In this document: in pieces, positions 44,700-55,921 of the stretch | How positions within the stretch are numbered: the stretch's first letter is position 1 | Layout: each line of letters begins with the position of its first letter | Assembly (NCBI GenBank): GCA_037974335.1 | Contig: CM075760.1 | Coordinates: 56,476,890-56,540,889 of the forward strand | Length of the DNA: 64,000 nucleotides | Direction of reading: 5' to 3' | Source: Prionace glauca | Lineage: Eukaryota; Chordata; Chondrichthyes; Carcharhiniformes; Carcharhinidae | Program-made: the position numbers and the translations under genes | Notes under the pieces: generated by a model | Told to the model about the DNA's origin: nothing | The model's input: the letters and a program-made list of their open reading frames with translations, nothing else | Databases searched by the model: none

Positions 44700-46265
44700 G
44701 CAAAGGTGCATTTCCCGAAGTGGAACAAGAGAACAGGACCAGTAAGATTAGAGAAAGAGCAGGCACGGTGTGGCTGTTAATCAAAGAGAGTCCAGCAGGC
44801 TGAAGTGCATTTGCTTCATTGCAAGACGTGTAACAGTTAAGCAGATGGACCTAGAGCTTGGATTTTGACTTGGAACTGTGTTGTTACTATTATAGAGACT
44901 TGATTAAGGAACGGAGAGGAATGGCAGCTTAATGTACAAGGATACGGATGTTTCAGGAAGGAAAGGCGGGCGTGTAAAAGAGAGGGGCATTTTCACGACT
45001 GCTATGGAGACTATCACAGCAGGAAGGCTTTATATAGATATAGATATAGAACTCTACAGTGCAGAAACAGGCCCTTCGGCCCATCGAGTCTGCACCGAAC
45101 ACAATCCCACCCAGACCCTATCCCCATATCCCTACACATTTACCTGCTAATCCCTCTAACCTACACATCCCAGGATACTAAGGGGCAATTTTAGCATAGC
45201 CAATGAAGCTAACCCGCACATCTTTGGACTGTGGGAGGAAACCGGAGCACCCGGAGAAAACCCACGCAGACACGAGGAGAATGTGCAAACTCCACACAGG
45301 CAGTGACCCGAGCCGGGAATCGAACCCAGGACCCTGGAGCTGTGAAGCAGCAGTGCTAACCACTGTGCTACCGTGCCGCCCCTTACTGTACTTACTTACT
45401 GTACTTACGAGGGCTCATTCAAAGAGGCCATAATGGTAGAGCTCAGGAATAGGAAGGGTGTAGTCACAATATTCGAGGTTTACTATTGGCCTCCCAACAT
45501 CCAACGGGAGATAGAGAAACAGGAAAGAAGGAGATTTTGGCAAGGTGTTAAAGTAACAGGGTTGTTATGATCAGAACTTCCCCGAAATTGATTTGGATTC
45601 ATTTCATGCTCAATGCATGGTTGGGACAGCGTTTGTGAGGAGCATCCAGGAGGGCTACTTGAAGCATTATATAGATAGTCCAACTAGGGAAGCGGCTGGA
45701 CTGGACTTGGTATTGGGGAACCAGCCTGGACAGGTGGTCGACATTGCAGTCGGGAGCAGATTGAGAACAGTGACCACACTTAAGCTTTAAGGTAAAGGTG
45801 GATAAAGATAAATGTAGTCCTCAAGTGAAGATCCTAAATTGGGGGAAGATTAATTAAACACCAGGCAGGAACTGAAGAATGTAGATTGAGGCTGATGACT
45901 GAGGTCCAATCAACATCTGGCACGTGGGAGGTTTTCAAGTGCAAGTTGATAGGAATTCAGAATTGGCATAAACCAGTAAGGCTGAAGGATAGGCATGGCA
46001 AATTTCCGAAACATTGTATAACAAGGACAATTTTGAGCCTACTCAAAGAGAAAAAGGAAGAATGTGTCTAGTCTAGGAAGACACAAAACAATTATGGAAT
46101 ACAGGGAAATTAAAAAGAAACTTGAGCAAAGAGTAAGGAGGGCTTAAAGGGGTCACGAAAATTCTTTGGCCGCAGAATGGAGGAACATCCCAAGGCGTTT
46201 TAACATATATGACTGACAAAAAGTTAGCCAGTGGGAGGGTTGGCACACTCGATGACAGGTGAGGA
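44700..46265 (+). mobile_element. CR1-type LINE, sense, 5' half, split by a SINE
   Basis: The left part (44,740-45,030) matches the upstream CR1 region at 23,310-23,600; the right part (45,383-46,265) continues with VELRNRKGVVTIFEVYYWPP, FVRSIQEGYLKHYIDSPTRE, LDLVLGNQPGQVVDIAVG and the linker (RLKDRHGKFPKHCITRTIL). Reverse transcriptase is absent: the copy stops at 46,265, where an antisense CR1 3' end begins. Many stops and frameshifts are present. Confidence 0.82.
45040..45382 (-). mobile_element. Full-length tRNA-derived SINE (reference copy)
   Basis: On the minus strand the element starts ggggcggcacggtagcacag, continues tggttagcactgctgcttca (box A region), gggttcgattcccggctcgg (box B), tgtgtggagtttgcacattc, gtgggttttctccgggtgct, tgtgcgggttagcttcattg, and ends atgggccgaagggcctgttt and gcactgtagagttctatatc. 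It is the best-preserved copy in the window and inserted into a CR1. Box A and box B make a Pol III promoter likely; it is not a tRNA gene. Confidence 0.92.
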
Positions 46266-46965
46266 ATTAAGAACATAAGAGCACAAGAAATAGGAGCAGG
46301 AGTGGATCATCTAGCCCTTCCAGCCTGCCCCGCCATTCAATAAGATCATTGCTGATCTGAAGTGGATCAGTTCCACTTTCCCGCTTTCTCCACATAACCC
46401 TTAATCCCCTTGTTTATCAGAAATCTATCTACCCGTAACTTAAATGTATTTAGCGAGGTCGCCTCCACCACTTCAATGGGCAGAGAATTGCAGAGATTGA
46501 CCACCCTTTAAGTGAAGAAGTTCCTCCTCAACTTCGTTCTAAACTGCACCACCCCCTGCCCCCCATTTTGAGGCTATGCCTTCTAGTTCTGCTATCCTTT
46601 CGAAGCGGGAAGAATCTCTCTACGTCAACCCTATCTAGCCCCTTTGTTATCTTGTAAATCTCTGTAATATCTCCCCTCAGCCTTCTAAACTCTAGCGAGT
46701 ACAGACCCAGTCTATTCAATGTCCTCATAGGCTAACTCCCTTATCTCCGGTATCAGCCAAGTGAACCTTCTCTGTACTCCCTCCAAGGCCAATATATCCT
46801 TCCGCAAATGTGGCGACCAAAACTGCACACAGTACTCCAGTTTCGGCCTCACCAGTGCCCTGTAGAGTTGCAGCAAGCCCTCTCTGCTTTTATATTCTAT
46901 CCCCCTCGCTATGAAAACCAGTAGATTCAGCGTGTTAGCGATTGCCAATATATGCTGGCCTTACC
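46266..46965 (-). mobile_element. Antisense CR1 3' end
   Basis: From taagaacataagagcacaag and gattgaccaccctttaagtg at the 3' side to the C-terminal ORF2 part on the minus strand: FIARGIEYKSREGLLQLYRA, VRPKLEYCVQFWSPHLRKDI, LALEGVQRRFTWLIPEIREL, then RLGLYSLEFRRLRGDITEIY. It is 5'-truncated and has a frame break near 46,720. Confidence 0.85.
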
Positions 46966-47079
46966 AGCTGATATACAGCACATGAAAGAATAAGAAACAG
47001 CAACTGAAATCAGCATTTCACAACACCTGCAATAGCAAAGATAGTCCAGGAGATGGCAGTGAAACTGTACTGTTTGGCA

Positions 47080-48110
47080 CGACACGATACAGATGATCAT
47101 CTCAGTTATTTCTTAATAGACTCAGTCTTTGTCCATCCTAAACGTGACCCAGTTTATATGACAGGAAATCATATTTCTGATTATGTGACAAAAATTCTCG
47201 GTTGATTCTGTACTCAGCAAAACCCCGTTGTTATGGTACTGCACCAAGCTTCATTTGACATTATACCGTTCATTCTGGCAGTTATGACAGCACGGAATTA
47301 ATTCTCGTCTAATGTCATGAAACTCCACATCTCCGCTGTTACTTCACTGGAGCCTCCCTCTCCTCATAATGCACCAGGACATGTTACTGTTTACATTACA
47401 CGAGGCTATATCTCAGTCATTATATATCTGGAACCTGCCAGGTATAAACATTGACAATATCTCAATCGTTGCTGCATTAGTTCGCCTCCCTGTTTATACC
47501 GAATAATATTTTGTCTCTAATTATTATTCTATTTCATGACTTAATTATTGCTACAATTGCTCCTGTCAAAGCGTAAAGGTTTGGTTTGAAATTACTGCAT
47601 CGGTTTTGTCTCAGTTTATATGATACAATGGCCAGAATCAGACATTACACTGGGTGACAGTTTTATTGCGCCAGCTGCTCTCTCCTTTATTAATGCGCCA
47701 AACCAAACCTCTGCTCATTTTACACATTATCCTTTCTCAATTATTGCTTTACTCTGCATTGCCTCAATTGTTATTCCACTGGGCCATGTCTCTGTGTATA
47801 TCACACCAGATCATGTCTCTATTTTCTGTTAGCGGTGACACGCTGGAACTAGTCTCAGTTTAAATTACAGCGCACATTGACCATGCTTATATTAGAATAG
47901 ACCTTGTCTTTGTCAAAACTGAGTATGACATGTCTCTGTTTATATGAGAAAACATCACGCTGGTTAGTAATATACTGTGTACACTCTCTCAGTAATGACT
48001 GAACTGGACCCAGTCTGCATTCATATTAGTACAGGTGTTGTATCGACATCTGGTGTTTTCGGCCCTGTCTCTGTGTTACTGCACAAAACCAGTCGCTCGT
48101 TTATATTACA
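47080..48110. repeat. Degenerate tandem-like repeat region
   Basis: Phrases of the kind catgtctctgtttatatgag, cccagtttatatgacaggaa, ctgtttacattacacgaggc and ctcagtttatatgatacaat recur irregularly through the region. In reverse complement they resemble the 27-bp repeats at 54,900-55,130 and 59,380-59,535 (tataaacagagatggg type). The period is not clean and no gene is visible. Confidence 0.45.
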
Positions 48111-48119
48111 AGGATAATA

Positions 48120-48300
48120 TGAGTTGGATTGGCCATGCAAAATTGCCCGTTATTTTCCCTTAGAGTATGTCGATTAGCCATGGTAAATGTATGGGGCTAA
48201 CGGGGATAGGGCAGAGGGGAGGACCTGGGTGGGACGCATATTGGGTGGGCCAGATGGTTTTTTTTCTGAACTGTAGGAATTCTATGGTTCTACGGCTAAG
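48120..48300 (+). mobile_element. SINE 3' part, sense
   Basis: ggccatgcaaaattgcccgt, gattagccatggtaaatgta, aggacctgggtgggacgcat, gtgggccagatggttttttt and ctgtaggaattctatggttc follow the 3' part of the tRNA-derived SINE, sense orientation. Confidence 0.75.
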
Positions 48301-48784
48301 AGATATCATAAATATTTGCGTGCTTATTTATTTTAAATATTCTATTTTCTAATAACCTCCTTTGGAGAAATTATCTATTTTAGCAATTCCCCTTCAGTTT
48401 TCACAGTGATAACCTGCAGCCCATCACTGCCTTCCATAAATGTATGAAAACACCAAACAGTTCATGCGTTTCAACTGAAGAACATTTTACATGTAACTAT
48501 TTATTGGCAACCATTCTCTTGTGCGATCTTGCGTGCAAAATGATTTCAGCCTCACTATTTTGTTCCCAGCGTTGACTTATCTGTCTTTAGAGATCTGTTG
48601 GAAAATGGATAAATCACATTTCGAATGACGAGGAGATTACAGAAATTGATCTTCTCAGTGTCTCACTAAAGTTCCTAATATAGGACTCAAGTGTGTGCTG
48701 ATTTGTGAGCATGATGGCGTAAATGACCCTGGATATATAGCCGTCAGGAGATAATTACACCTGGAATTCTTAGACTTCTTATTA

Positions 48785-48972
48785 ACAAAGAACAAAGAAC
48801 AACCCAGCACGGGAAACAGACCCTTCGGCCCAACGAGCCCGCGCCGCCGCATCACCCTACACCTATTCTACCCTGCATATCTACGAATGGAACCCTACTC
48901 AGTCAGATTCAGGGAAGAAATAGTGTCAATTTGGTAAAAACCGATTAGCCTGAGAGCACATCTTTGGGGTGT

Positions 48973-49003
<31 letters not shown>

Positions 49004-49262
49004 ACGCAACCACAGGGAGAAGGCGCAAACTCCCACAGACACAGACCCAAATCCATGTATCTGCACAGACACCAGTGCTAGTCACTGAGCTGTTGCGGCG
49101 CCCTTCTACGGTCCAGGATCAAGCACACACACCGACATGAAGTACGAGGCCACTCCTGGAACTTCCAAGAGCAGCCCACGCACGACCCGCCGTGTGCATG
49201 CCCCTCGTTTGACACGAGGTGGACCTCCACCTGTGGAATAAAGACAAAAATATTAATCTTAC
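48785..49262 (-). mobile_element. Composite SINE-like repeat, copy 2
   Basis: Near-match of 6,943-7,445 in the same orientation, from aaagaacaaagaacaaccca through cgagcccgcgccgccgcatc and gatcaagcacacacaccgac to the head near aggtggacctccacctgtgg. Flanks differ from copy 1 (a CR1 abuts here at 49,266), which defines the repeat edges. Confidence 0.75.
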
Positions 49263-49265
49263 AGC

Positions 49266-49880
49266 CTGCCTTTCCGGTGTCTCCCGAGGTTTAACCCTAT
49301 TTAATAGCCCCTACCATATCCCTCCATTCTCGTTTCACTCATGTGCCCAGCTAACTGCATCTTAAACGAGTCCAATGTTCCTGCCTCCACCACCCTACTC
49401 GGTAGCGCGTTACAGACCCCCACAACTCTCTGCGTAAAGAACCTTCTTCTCACCTCCAAATTATACCTCTCCCCCCCTCACCCTTAAATGATGACCTCTC
49501 GTGTTCGTACCCAGTCTAGGGAGCAGTCTCTCACTATTAACTCTATCTATTCCCTTCAGTATCTTATATACTTCTATCATGTCCCCTCTCAATCTCCATC
49601 TTTCCAAGGAGAATAGTCCCAGTTTCTTCAACCTCTCCTCGTAACCCAGTCCCCCCATGCCAGGCAACATCCTGGTAAACCTACTCTGCATCTTTTCCAG
49701 AGGCTCCACGTCCTTCCGGTAGTAAGGTGACCAGAACTGGATGCAGTACTCCACATGCGGTCTAACCAACGTTCTGTACAACTGAAGAATTAGACAGCAG
49801 CTTTTATACTCTATGCCCCTTCCTATAAAGTCTAACATCCCATAAGCCTTCCTAACAACCTTCTCCACTTGTGATCTTTC
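49266..49880 (-). mobile_element. Antisense CR1 3' part
   Basis: The minus frame at 49,461-49,868 is open for 135 codons (EKVVRKAYGMLDFIGRGIEY, YRTLVRPHVEYCIQFWSPYY, KDVEPLEKMQSRFTRMLPGM, LKKLGLFSLERWRLRGDMIE), the C-terminal region of CR1 ORF2. It is 5'-truncated. Its 3' end abuts the composite SINE-like repeat. Confidence 0.87.
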
Positions 49881-50497
49881 CTATTCCTATTGATACAAAG
49901 GATTGAAACATCTGCTAGTCTCCAGAGAAGGAGCAATATTCCTATTTAACCGTTATCTTCACTAATTCCATGGTAACTGTCCTAACTATTTTCTACTGTG
50001 TATGGGTTGTACAATCTCTGTAATACGATGTATCAGGATCAGGTGTATCATAATGGTGGATAGACCTTATGATATAAACAGTGATATTGCCTAGTGAACA
50101 TGGACTGCAGCGATTCAAGATATCAGCTCATCACCACTTTGTCATGGGCAATTAGAGAAGGGCAACAGATGTCAGTGCTGCCCACACCCTATAAATGATT
50201 AAAAATTATGCTCCAACAACAGAAGAAGAATCTAATCTAATATAGACAGATATGCCAGCACAATGATGACATAACCTGGCTGGGAGAGTCATGTAAAGCA
50301 ATGTATGGGATCTCTAGAGTAAGAGAGAGAGCATGATATAACATTTGAATAAACTGTTTTTGTGCGTGTGATAATTCTAGAAAAAAAATAATTTGTCCAA
50401 TAATAACAGACAGGTGACAAATGAAGCAAAATCAGGTACAGGTTCTAATTCATAACTGATTGGGTAACGCTTTCCAAAAATAATAATCGAGAATCAG

Positions 50498-51177
50498 AAC
50501 ATTACAATTTGAATGACTGGCTCCAGTGTATCACTGACAGAGACAGCTGGGCCCGGAGTCAGACTGTAACCTGAGAATTAGAACATAAGAACATAAGAAA
50601 TAGGAGCAGGAGTAGGCCATCTGGCCCTTCGAGCCTGCCCCGCCATTCAATAAGATCATGGCTGATCTGTCGTGACTCAGCTCCACCTTCCCGCCCTCTC
50701 CCCATAACCCTTAATCCCTTCTCTTATCAAAAACCCATCAACCCGTTTCTTAAAAATATTTAGCGAGGCAGCCTCCACCACTTCAACGGGCAGAGAATTC
50801 CAGAGATTCACCACCCTTTGAGTGAAGAAGTTCCTCCTCAACTCTGTTCTAAACCGCCCCCCCCCCCCCCTTTATCTTGAGGCTGTGCCCCCTAGTCCTA
50901 CTGTCTTTTTTGAGCGGGAAGAGTCTCTCCACCTCTACCCTATCCATCCCATTCATCATCTTATACGTCTCAATGAGATCTCCCCTCATTCTTCTAAACT
51001 CTAACGAGTACAAGCCAACATTACAATGTGAATGACTGGTTCCAGTGTATCACTGACAGAGACAGCTGGGCCCGGAGTCAGACTGGGACCTGAGAATTAG
51101 AACATTACAATGTGACTGACTGGCTCCAGTGTATCACTGACAGAGACAGCTGGGCCTCGAGTCAGACTGGGACCTAA
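50498..51177. repeat. 84-bp tandem repeat, three units, split by a CR1
   Basis: Units starting aacattacaatgtgaatgac begin at 50,498, 51,017 and 51,101. The last two are 84 bp apart, and the first unit is followed after 84 bp by the start of the next unit, which is cut by a CR1 insertion. Each unit holds tccagtgtatcactgacaga and cagctgggcccggagtcaga. Confidence 0.9.
50587..51016 (-). mobile_element. Antisense CR1 3' end in the 84-bp repeat
   Basis: aagaacataagaaataggag, gcaggagtaggccatctggc, tcaataagatcatggctgat, ccagagattcaccacccttt and cttctaaactctaacgagta form the antisense CR1 3' end. The repeat word aacat is present on both sides (50,582-50,586 and 51,017-51,021), a likely 5-bp target-site duplication. 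Confidence 0.9.
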
Positions 51178-51179
51178 TA

Positions 51180-53195
51180 TAAAGAAGCAATCATTTCTGG
51201 GCCTTAGTGCAGGTTTCTTTGTCATGACGAGTGATGCAGGGATTTGAGCGGGAAACACTGATTGGAAACCCTATGACAACCGCAGGAGTGACTGACTCCA
51301 CCTGATTAACTTTTGTATTCACAACGTGGGACAGTCATGGCGGATTCCGTAAATTTCTGTTATCCGAGCTACCAATGGTGAATCTGTCGGAGGAACAGAA
51401 AATAACCTGTTCGCTCTCATTTTTACAAGCAGTTTCACATTTACAGACAGAATTAGGACATGTGATGGCTGAAACGACGAAGTATGAGACCCTCATCGGA
51501 GGGGAAACAAACAGTGCAATAAATGTTAAGGATGATTGTGCTTTTCCTTACGAAAAGTTCGATGCAATGCTAATCTGTACAAAGTGATGTTTTGCAAATA
51601 GAATGGACTTTTAGAATGGTTCCTGGCAATTACACACACATACACACACACGCACATACAGACACACACGCAAGTGCTGTCAAAACATTAGATTAGCACA
51701 AGGCGACAGTTTATAAATATTCCATTTTATTCCGTCTTAATGAAGGACAGGGGGAAGCACAAAAATAATGCTCGGACACTGATATAGATGAACCATTAAA
51801 GTGCTCCTATTCTCGAGAATTCTTCAAAACTTAATCCCATGAATGACATATCTAATTTATTTTCCAAAGTTTCTGTGAAATCTGATTCGATCATCATTTC
51901 AAGCTGTTCATTCGATTTCAGAACAACTCTTGTGTAAAAGTAAACAAATATCTTTCTGTCTCGCTGCTCAATAACATACATTTGTGCTCATTGGGTGCTG
52001 ACCGTCCCCCCAGTTGAAAGATTCTCTTTTTAATTAACCCAATCACAACTTCATGATTATGAACACTAATAAATGTGTTGAAAAGACTGGCAAGGAGATA
52101 GAGATAGCGGGAGAGTTAGGAGAAAGGAAAACGGGGGGGCTGACAGATAAAAACTGAGGAAGAGAAATAAATAGCAGATGGAGAGAAAATGATCAAACAA
52201 TGAAAGATAACAGTTATCATTCCCTCCCTTCACAGATCCCGGGGGAGTTCAGTGACTGATCCACTGACCATCCAGTTATGTCCGGGAATGGAAACTCTGA
52301 ACAGGTCACATCAGACTCATTTGTAAATGTCACCGCAATGTGACCTGTCTGACTCTGCCCTGACTCTGTGGGCAGATATAAGCCGCACTGACAGATGTTC
52401 TCACCAGATTGTGGTCTCTGGATTTATTTTCTGCTCGGAAGGGAGATGTGCGGTTTGGAACCGGCAGCAGAGAAACAGGAAGTTGTGTTACCTGAGAATA
52501 AAACAACCGGGGCCAGTTTGATGTTATCACCGTGAACAGTCTTCCTGCCTGTGAGGGTGAACTCACTCTGAAAGCATCAAGAACAGTCACACAGATTGCT
52601 GCCGGTCTCAGTATTACAGTCACCCCCATTCCCATATTAATGATTCAAGAAAATGGCCATATTTGGTGTTTAAACAGATTAATTGAAGGGAAGATGGACT
52701 GAAGGTTACCATGGAGGGAAAAGAGGGAAAATTAAAGCAACATTTTTTATCCGCAGAAACATTCCGAAATAGAAAGTTTAAGTGTGCTGGGTGTTGTGTG
52801 TGAGAAATAGAGGAGAGAGGTTAATTGAGTGAAATGGTTAAGTTCCTACAATGAATTTTCCTCTGCTGAGAGTTTTGTGCTTTATCTTTTCAGTCACAAG
52901 GTGCCTTAAGGACAAAAAATAATAACCTCGGAGTCAGATCCGTCTCCTAGGAACCTGTGTGAGTTAATGGAGACTGAGAGAGAGGAGAGAGGTTATCTGA
53001 TTTAGGTTCAGTCTGAGACAGAGAAAGAGAAAAGTTCAGTGAATCATTTGAAAGATGCATTGTCTTGGCAGCGGAATGACCAGCTGTACATCACACTCAA
53101 GAGCGTCCAGGGCAATTCATTAACTTTATTTATTGACTGAGACACAGAATGTGCAATAACTACTGAATAAATTACAATATCATGCTTAAAATTAA
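51180..53195. other. Unassigned region, no gene seen
   Basis: I see no recognisable exon or mobile element. A short (CA)n lies at 51,632-51,672. A 10-bp inverted repeat (acaggtcaca at 52,301 and tgtgacctgt at 52,340) is present. The 70-codon plus frame at 51,375-51,587 and 101-codon minus frame at 52,330-52,635 have no recognisable motif. Confidence 0.45.
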
Positions 53196-53199
53196 TAAC

Positions 53200-53402
53200 A
53201 ATTATTTACACAGTGATTAGCACTGGTATCTCACACTGTTAGGGACACAGGTTCCATTTAAGCCTTGTGTAACTGTGTGGTGTTTACACATTCACCCCGT
53301 ATGTGCGTGGGTTTCCTCCAGGTTTACTGCTTTCTTCCTACAGTCCAAAGATGTACAGGTTAGTTGGAGTGACCATGTTGAATTGTCCTTTAGTGTCCAT
53401 TT
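53200..53402 (+). mobile_element. tRNA-derived SINE, sense, diverged
   Basis: gtgattagcactggtatctc, agggacacaggttccattta, tgtgcgtgggtttcctccag, cagtccaaagatgtacaggt and gaccatgttgaattgtcctt follow the SINE order from the tRNA-like head to the middle. Confidence 0.8.
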
Positions 53403-54820
53403 GCAATGCAATGTGGCATACATTCATTCTGTTCCTCAATCTCTTTAGAACAAGAGGATGTTACAAGTTTCATCCCAAGCTTTCAACAAAATATCCCAAG
53501 CAATGCGAGAGCAATTAAATATGATGCACAACACCCAGTAGTTATTAACAAGATGAAACACATTCTTCGAACCCCATTACATTTTTAAAGCTAATTTCCA
53601 TCTTTTCATCTCGTTCTCTCCTTTTTTTCCCATCTAGCAAACGCATTTTATAGAAAACCAGTTACTGAGACAGTGTTGGCTTTATTATTAGTGTCCAATA
53701 CAACACAAAGTAAGGCACGGATATGTTCAGTAGTGCATGACACAGAGCCTGACACAATCATATCTGAGATGGAGCCTAATGTAACAGAAATGGCCTCTTG
53801 GCTGAACAAAAACTCAGAAATGATGATTTGTAGCATTTATCACGGCATGTCATCATATAATAATAAATGGAATGGTGTGTTATGTAATATAAACAAATGT
53901 AAGATCGATTGCAATAATGATTCAAATGAGTCGCATGCAGTAAATAAAGATACAAGACCCAGTGTCTTGCTGTACATGTCTACAACAAATGTGTGTGCGA
54001 GAGAGAGGGAGAGACAGAGAGAGAGGCAGGGGCAGAGGCGGGGGGAGAGAGATATACAGAGAGAGAGAGAGTCGTAAACCATTCCACTGATGATGAATGA
54101 TCCACTGAGTGTTTCTAGCATTTTCTGTTCGGATCTCAGGCACCCACAGCATCTTGCTTTTGACCAACGAGATATTTGAACAGGTGACTGAAAGGATGGC
54201 CAATACAGGGACAGTTTTATGGATTGACTTAGACGAGGAAAGTGAAATAAGGAGATTTAGGGAGGGAATTACAAAGCTTAGGCATAGGCAGATGAAAGTG
54301 AAAAATAATTTCGAAGTCACAATACAAATTACAGAATATATATATATATATTACAATTCTATTCAAACATAACCTAACTGTCAACCACTCGTTCTGTGGC
54401 GATTTCGTTTTATTTCTCTCCGAAACACTTGAGTAATTAATGAGTGCATAGATATTTAGCCTCTGGGAGCCCATCTGGCGATATTGCGAGTACAGAATTC
54501 TGTGTCACACTGTCAGTGTATCTATTGAATGCTATAAATAAGGCAGGTCAATCTTTATCTCTAAAGTCTGTGTCAAATTGACACAGTGCAGCGCAATATT
54601 CAGCCAATAAAATGTATCACAGCGGTGGTTGCTTGAAGATATTGTAATGAGCACTGTACGATTATTCAAACATTGACCTGTCCCCGAACACCAGTGAATC
54701 ACTGAGAAATTGTTCAAACTAAATATTACTCACACAATAACAGAGCAATTCGATATTTCTCGCAGCTACTTATAGAAATTAGTAAAAATTAAACTTACTG
54801 CTCCAATCAAGAATGATTAG
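53403..54820. other. Unassigned region with simple repeats
   Basis: A (GA)n-rich tract lies at 53,998-54,072 and an (AT)n run at 54,337-54,352. The 134-codon plus frame at 53,673-54,077 ends in the (GA)n tract and its reading there (RERERQRERQ) is compositional; the first part shows no recognisable domain. Confidence 0.45.
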
Positions 54821-54879
54821 TGTCAGACAGGCACACCCATATTATATCGGGATTGATAATATCTCAGCAGGGACCATAT

Positions 54880-55130
54880 TCATGTTCGTATGTTAGATTA
54901 ACAGAGACAGATTCTGATGTCATTCAAAGAGACAAATCCCGTGTAATATAAAAAAGAGATGAGATCTGATGAAATAGGAACAGATCCGTGGTCTACTGTC
55001 GTATTAATTGAGAGGATCTAATGCAGCATAAATAGAGAGATGGCCGAGGGTGGCATAACGAGAGAAATAACCGAATGTAGTGTAAAAAGAGACAAGAACT
55101 ACTGTCATATAATTAAAGACTGGCTCTGGT
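54880..55130 (+). repeat. Degenerate 27-bp tandem repeat, left of the Penelope insertion
   Basis: Successive 27-bp units begin gcataaatagagagatggcc, gcataacgagagaaataacc, gtgtaaaaagagacaagaac and atataattaaagactggctc. The same sequence in the same order (including gagaaataaccgaat) reappears at 59,380-59,535, on the other side of the Penelope insertion. Confidence 0.65.
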
Positions 55131-55921
55131 ACAACACAAATTGAAGTAATAAATAAAGTGGCATTTTATGTAATTTAAACAAATATAAGATCTGTTGCAA
55201 TAATGAATCATTTGAGTCACATTCAGTACATAAAGAGGCATCTCCTCGTGTCTTGTAATCAATCTTCTGTACACTGGCCCTCTTGTAGTGGGTAACAGTC
55301 TCTTTCTAATGAGTGAAATATTCCCATTCATCACTTTGAGCGTCTGTACTAAATCTCCCATAAACTGCTCAGTTCTAAGGGAACAGACCAAGTGTTCAGC
55401 TGTTCTGATAGTGCAGCTTACACACGGTTAACGTCAAGCCCGATATGACCTTCTCTACCTCACCTGTTCCCCCTTGTCATTTCATGAATTGATGGAACTT
55501 TTACATGGGTTCCCATGAATCACTGTCATTCTGTCAGAATAAGATTCAAGGCCAGGAGAAGACTTGCTTCTGACAGTTAAATGGCAGGCAACATATACAT
55601 GGTCATATGTTGAATTCAGTAAAAAGTCTGACAACACCAGGTTTTAGTCCAACCGATTTATTTGATAATATTCTCACAAGCTTTCGAGGGTGCTGCCTCT
55701 TTGTCAAGTGAATGGAGAGTTCTGGCCTCAGACAGACAGAGCTTACAAAGTACAGACAGTTGCTGATTAGAATGCGAATCCTTACACCTAACCTGCTGTT
55801 CAATTCTTAAAGTGGCTGATAATGTGAGTGGAAGGAGCACTGATCACAGTTTAAAGAGATGTGTATTGTCTCCAGACAGTACAGTAAGTGAGGTTTTGCA
55901 AACCCAGGCAAGTCACGGGGG

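Noticed and set aside
45040-45382. tRNA gene
   Set aside because: Box A and box B are present, but they head a SINE about 340 bp long with many copies in the window.
53673-54077. 134-codon plus frame as a gene
   Set aside because: It runs into a (GA)n tract and shows no family motif.
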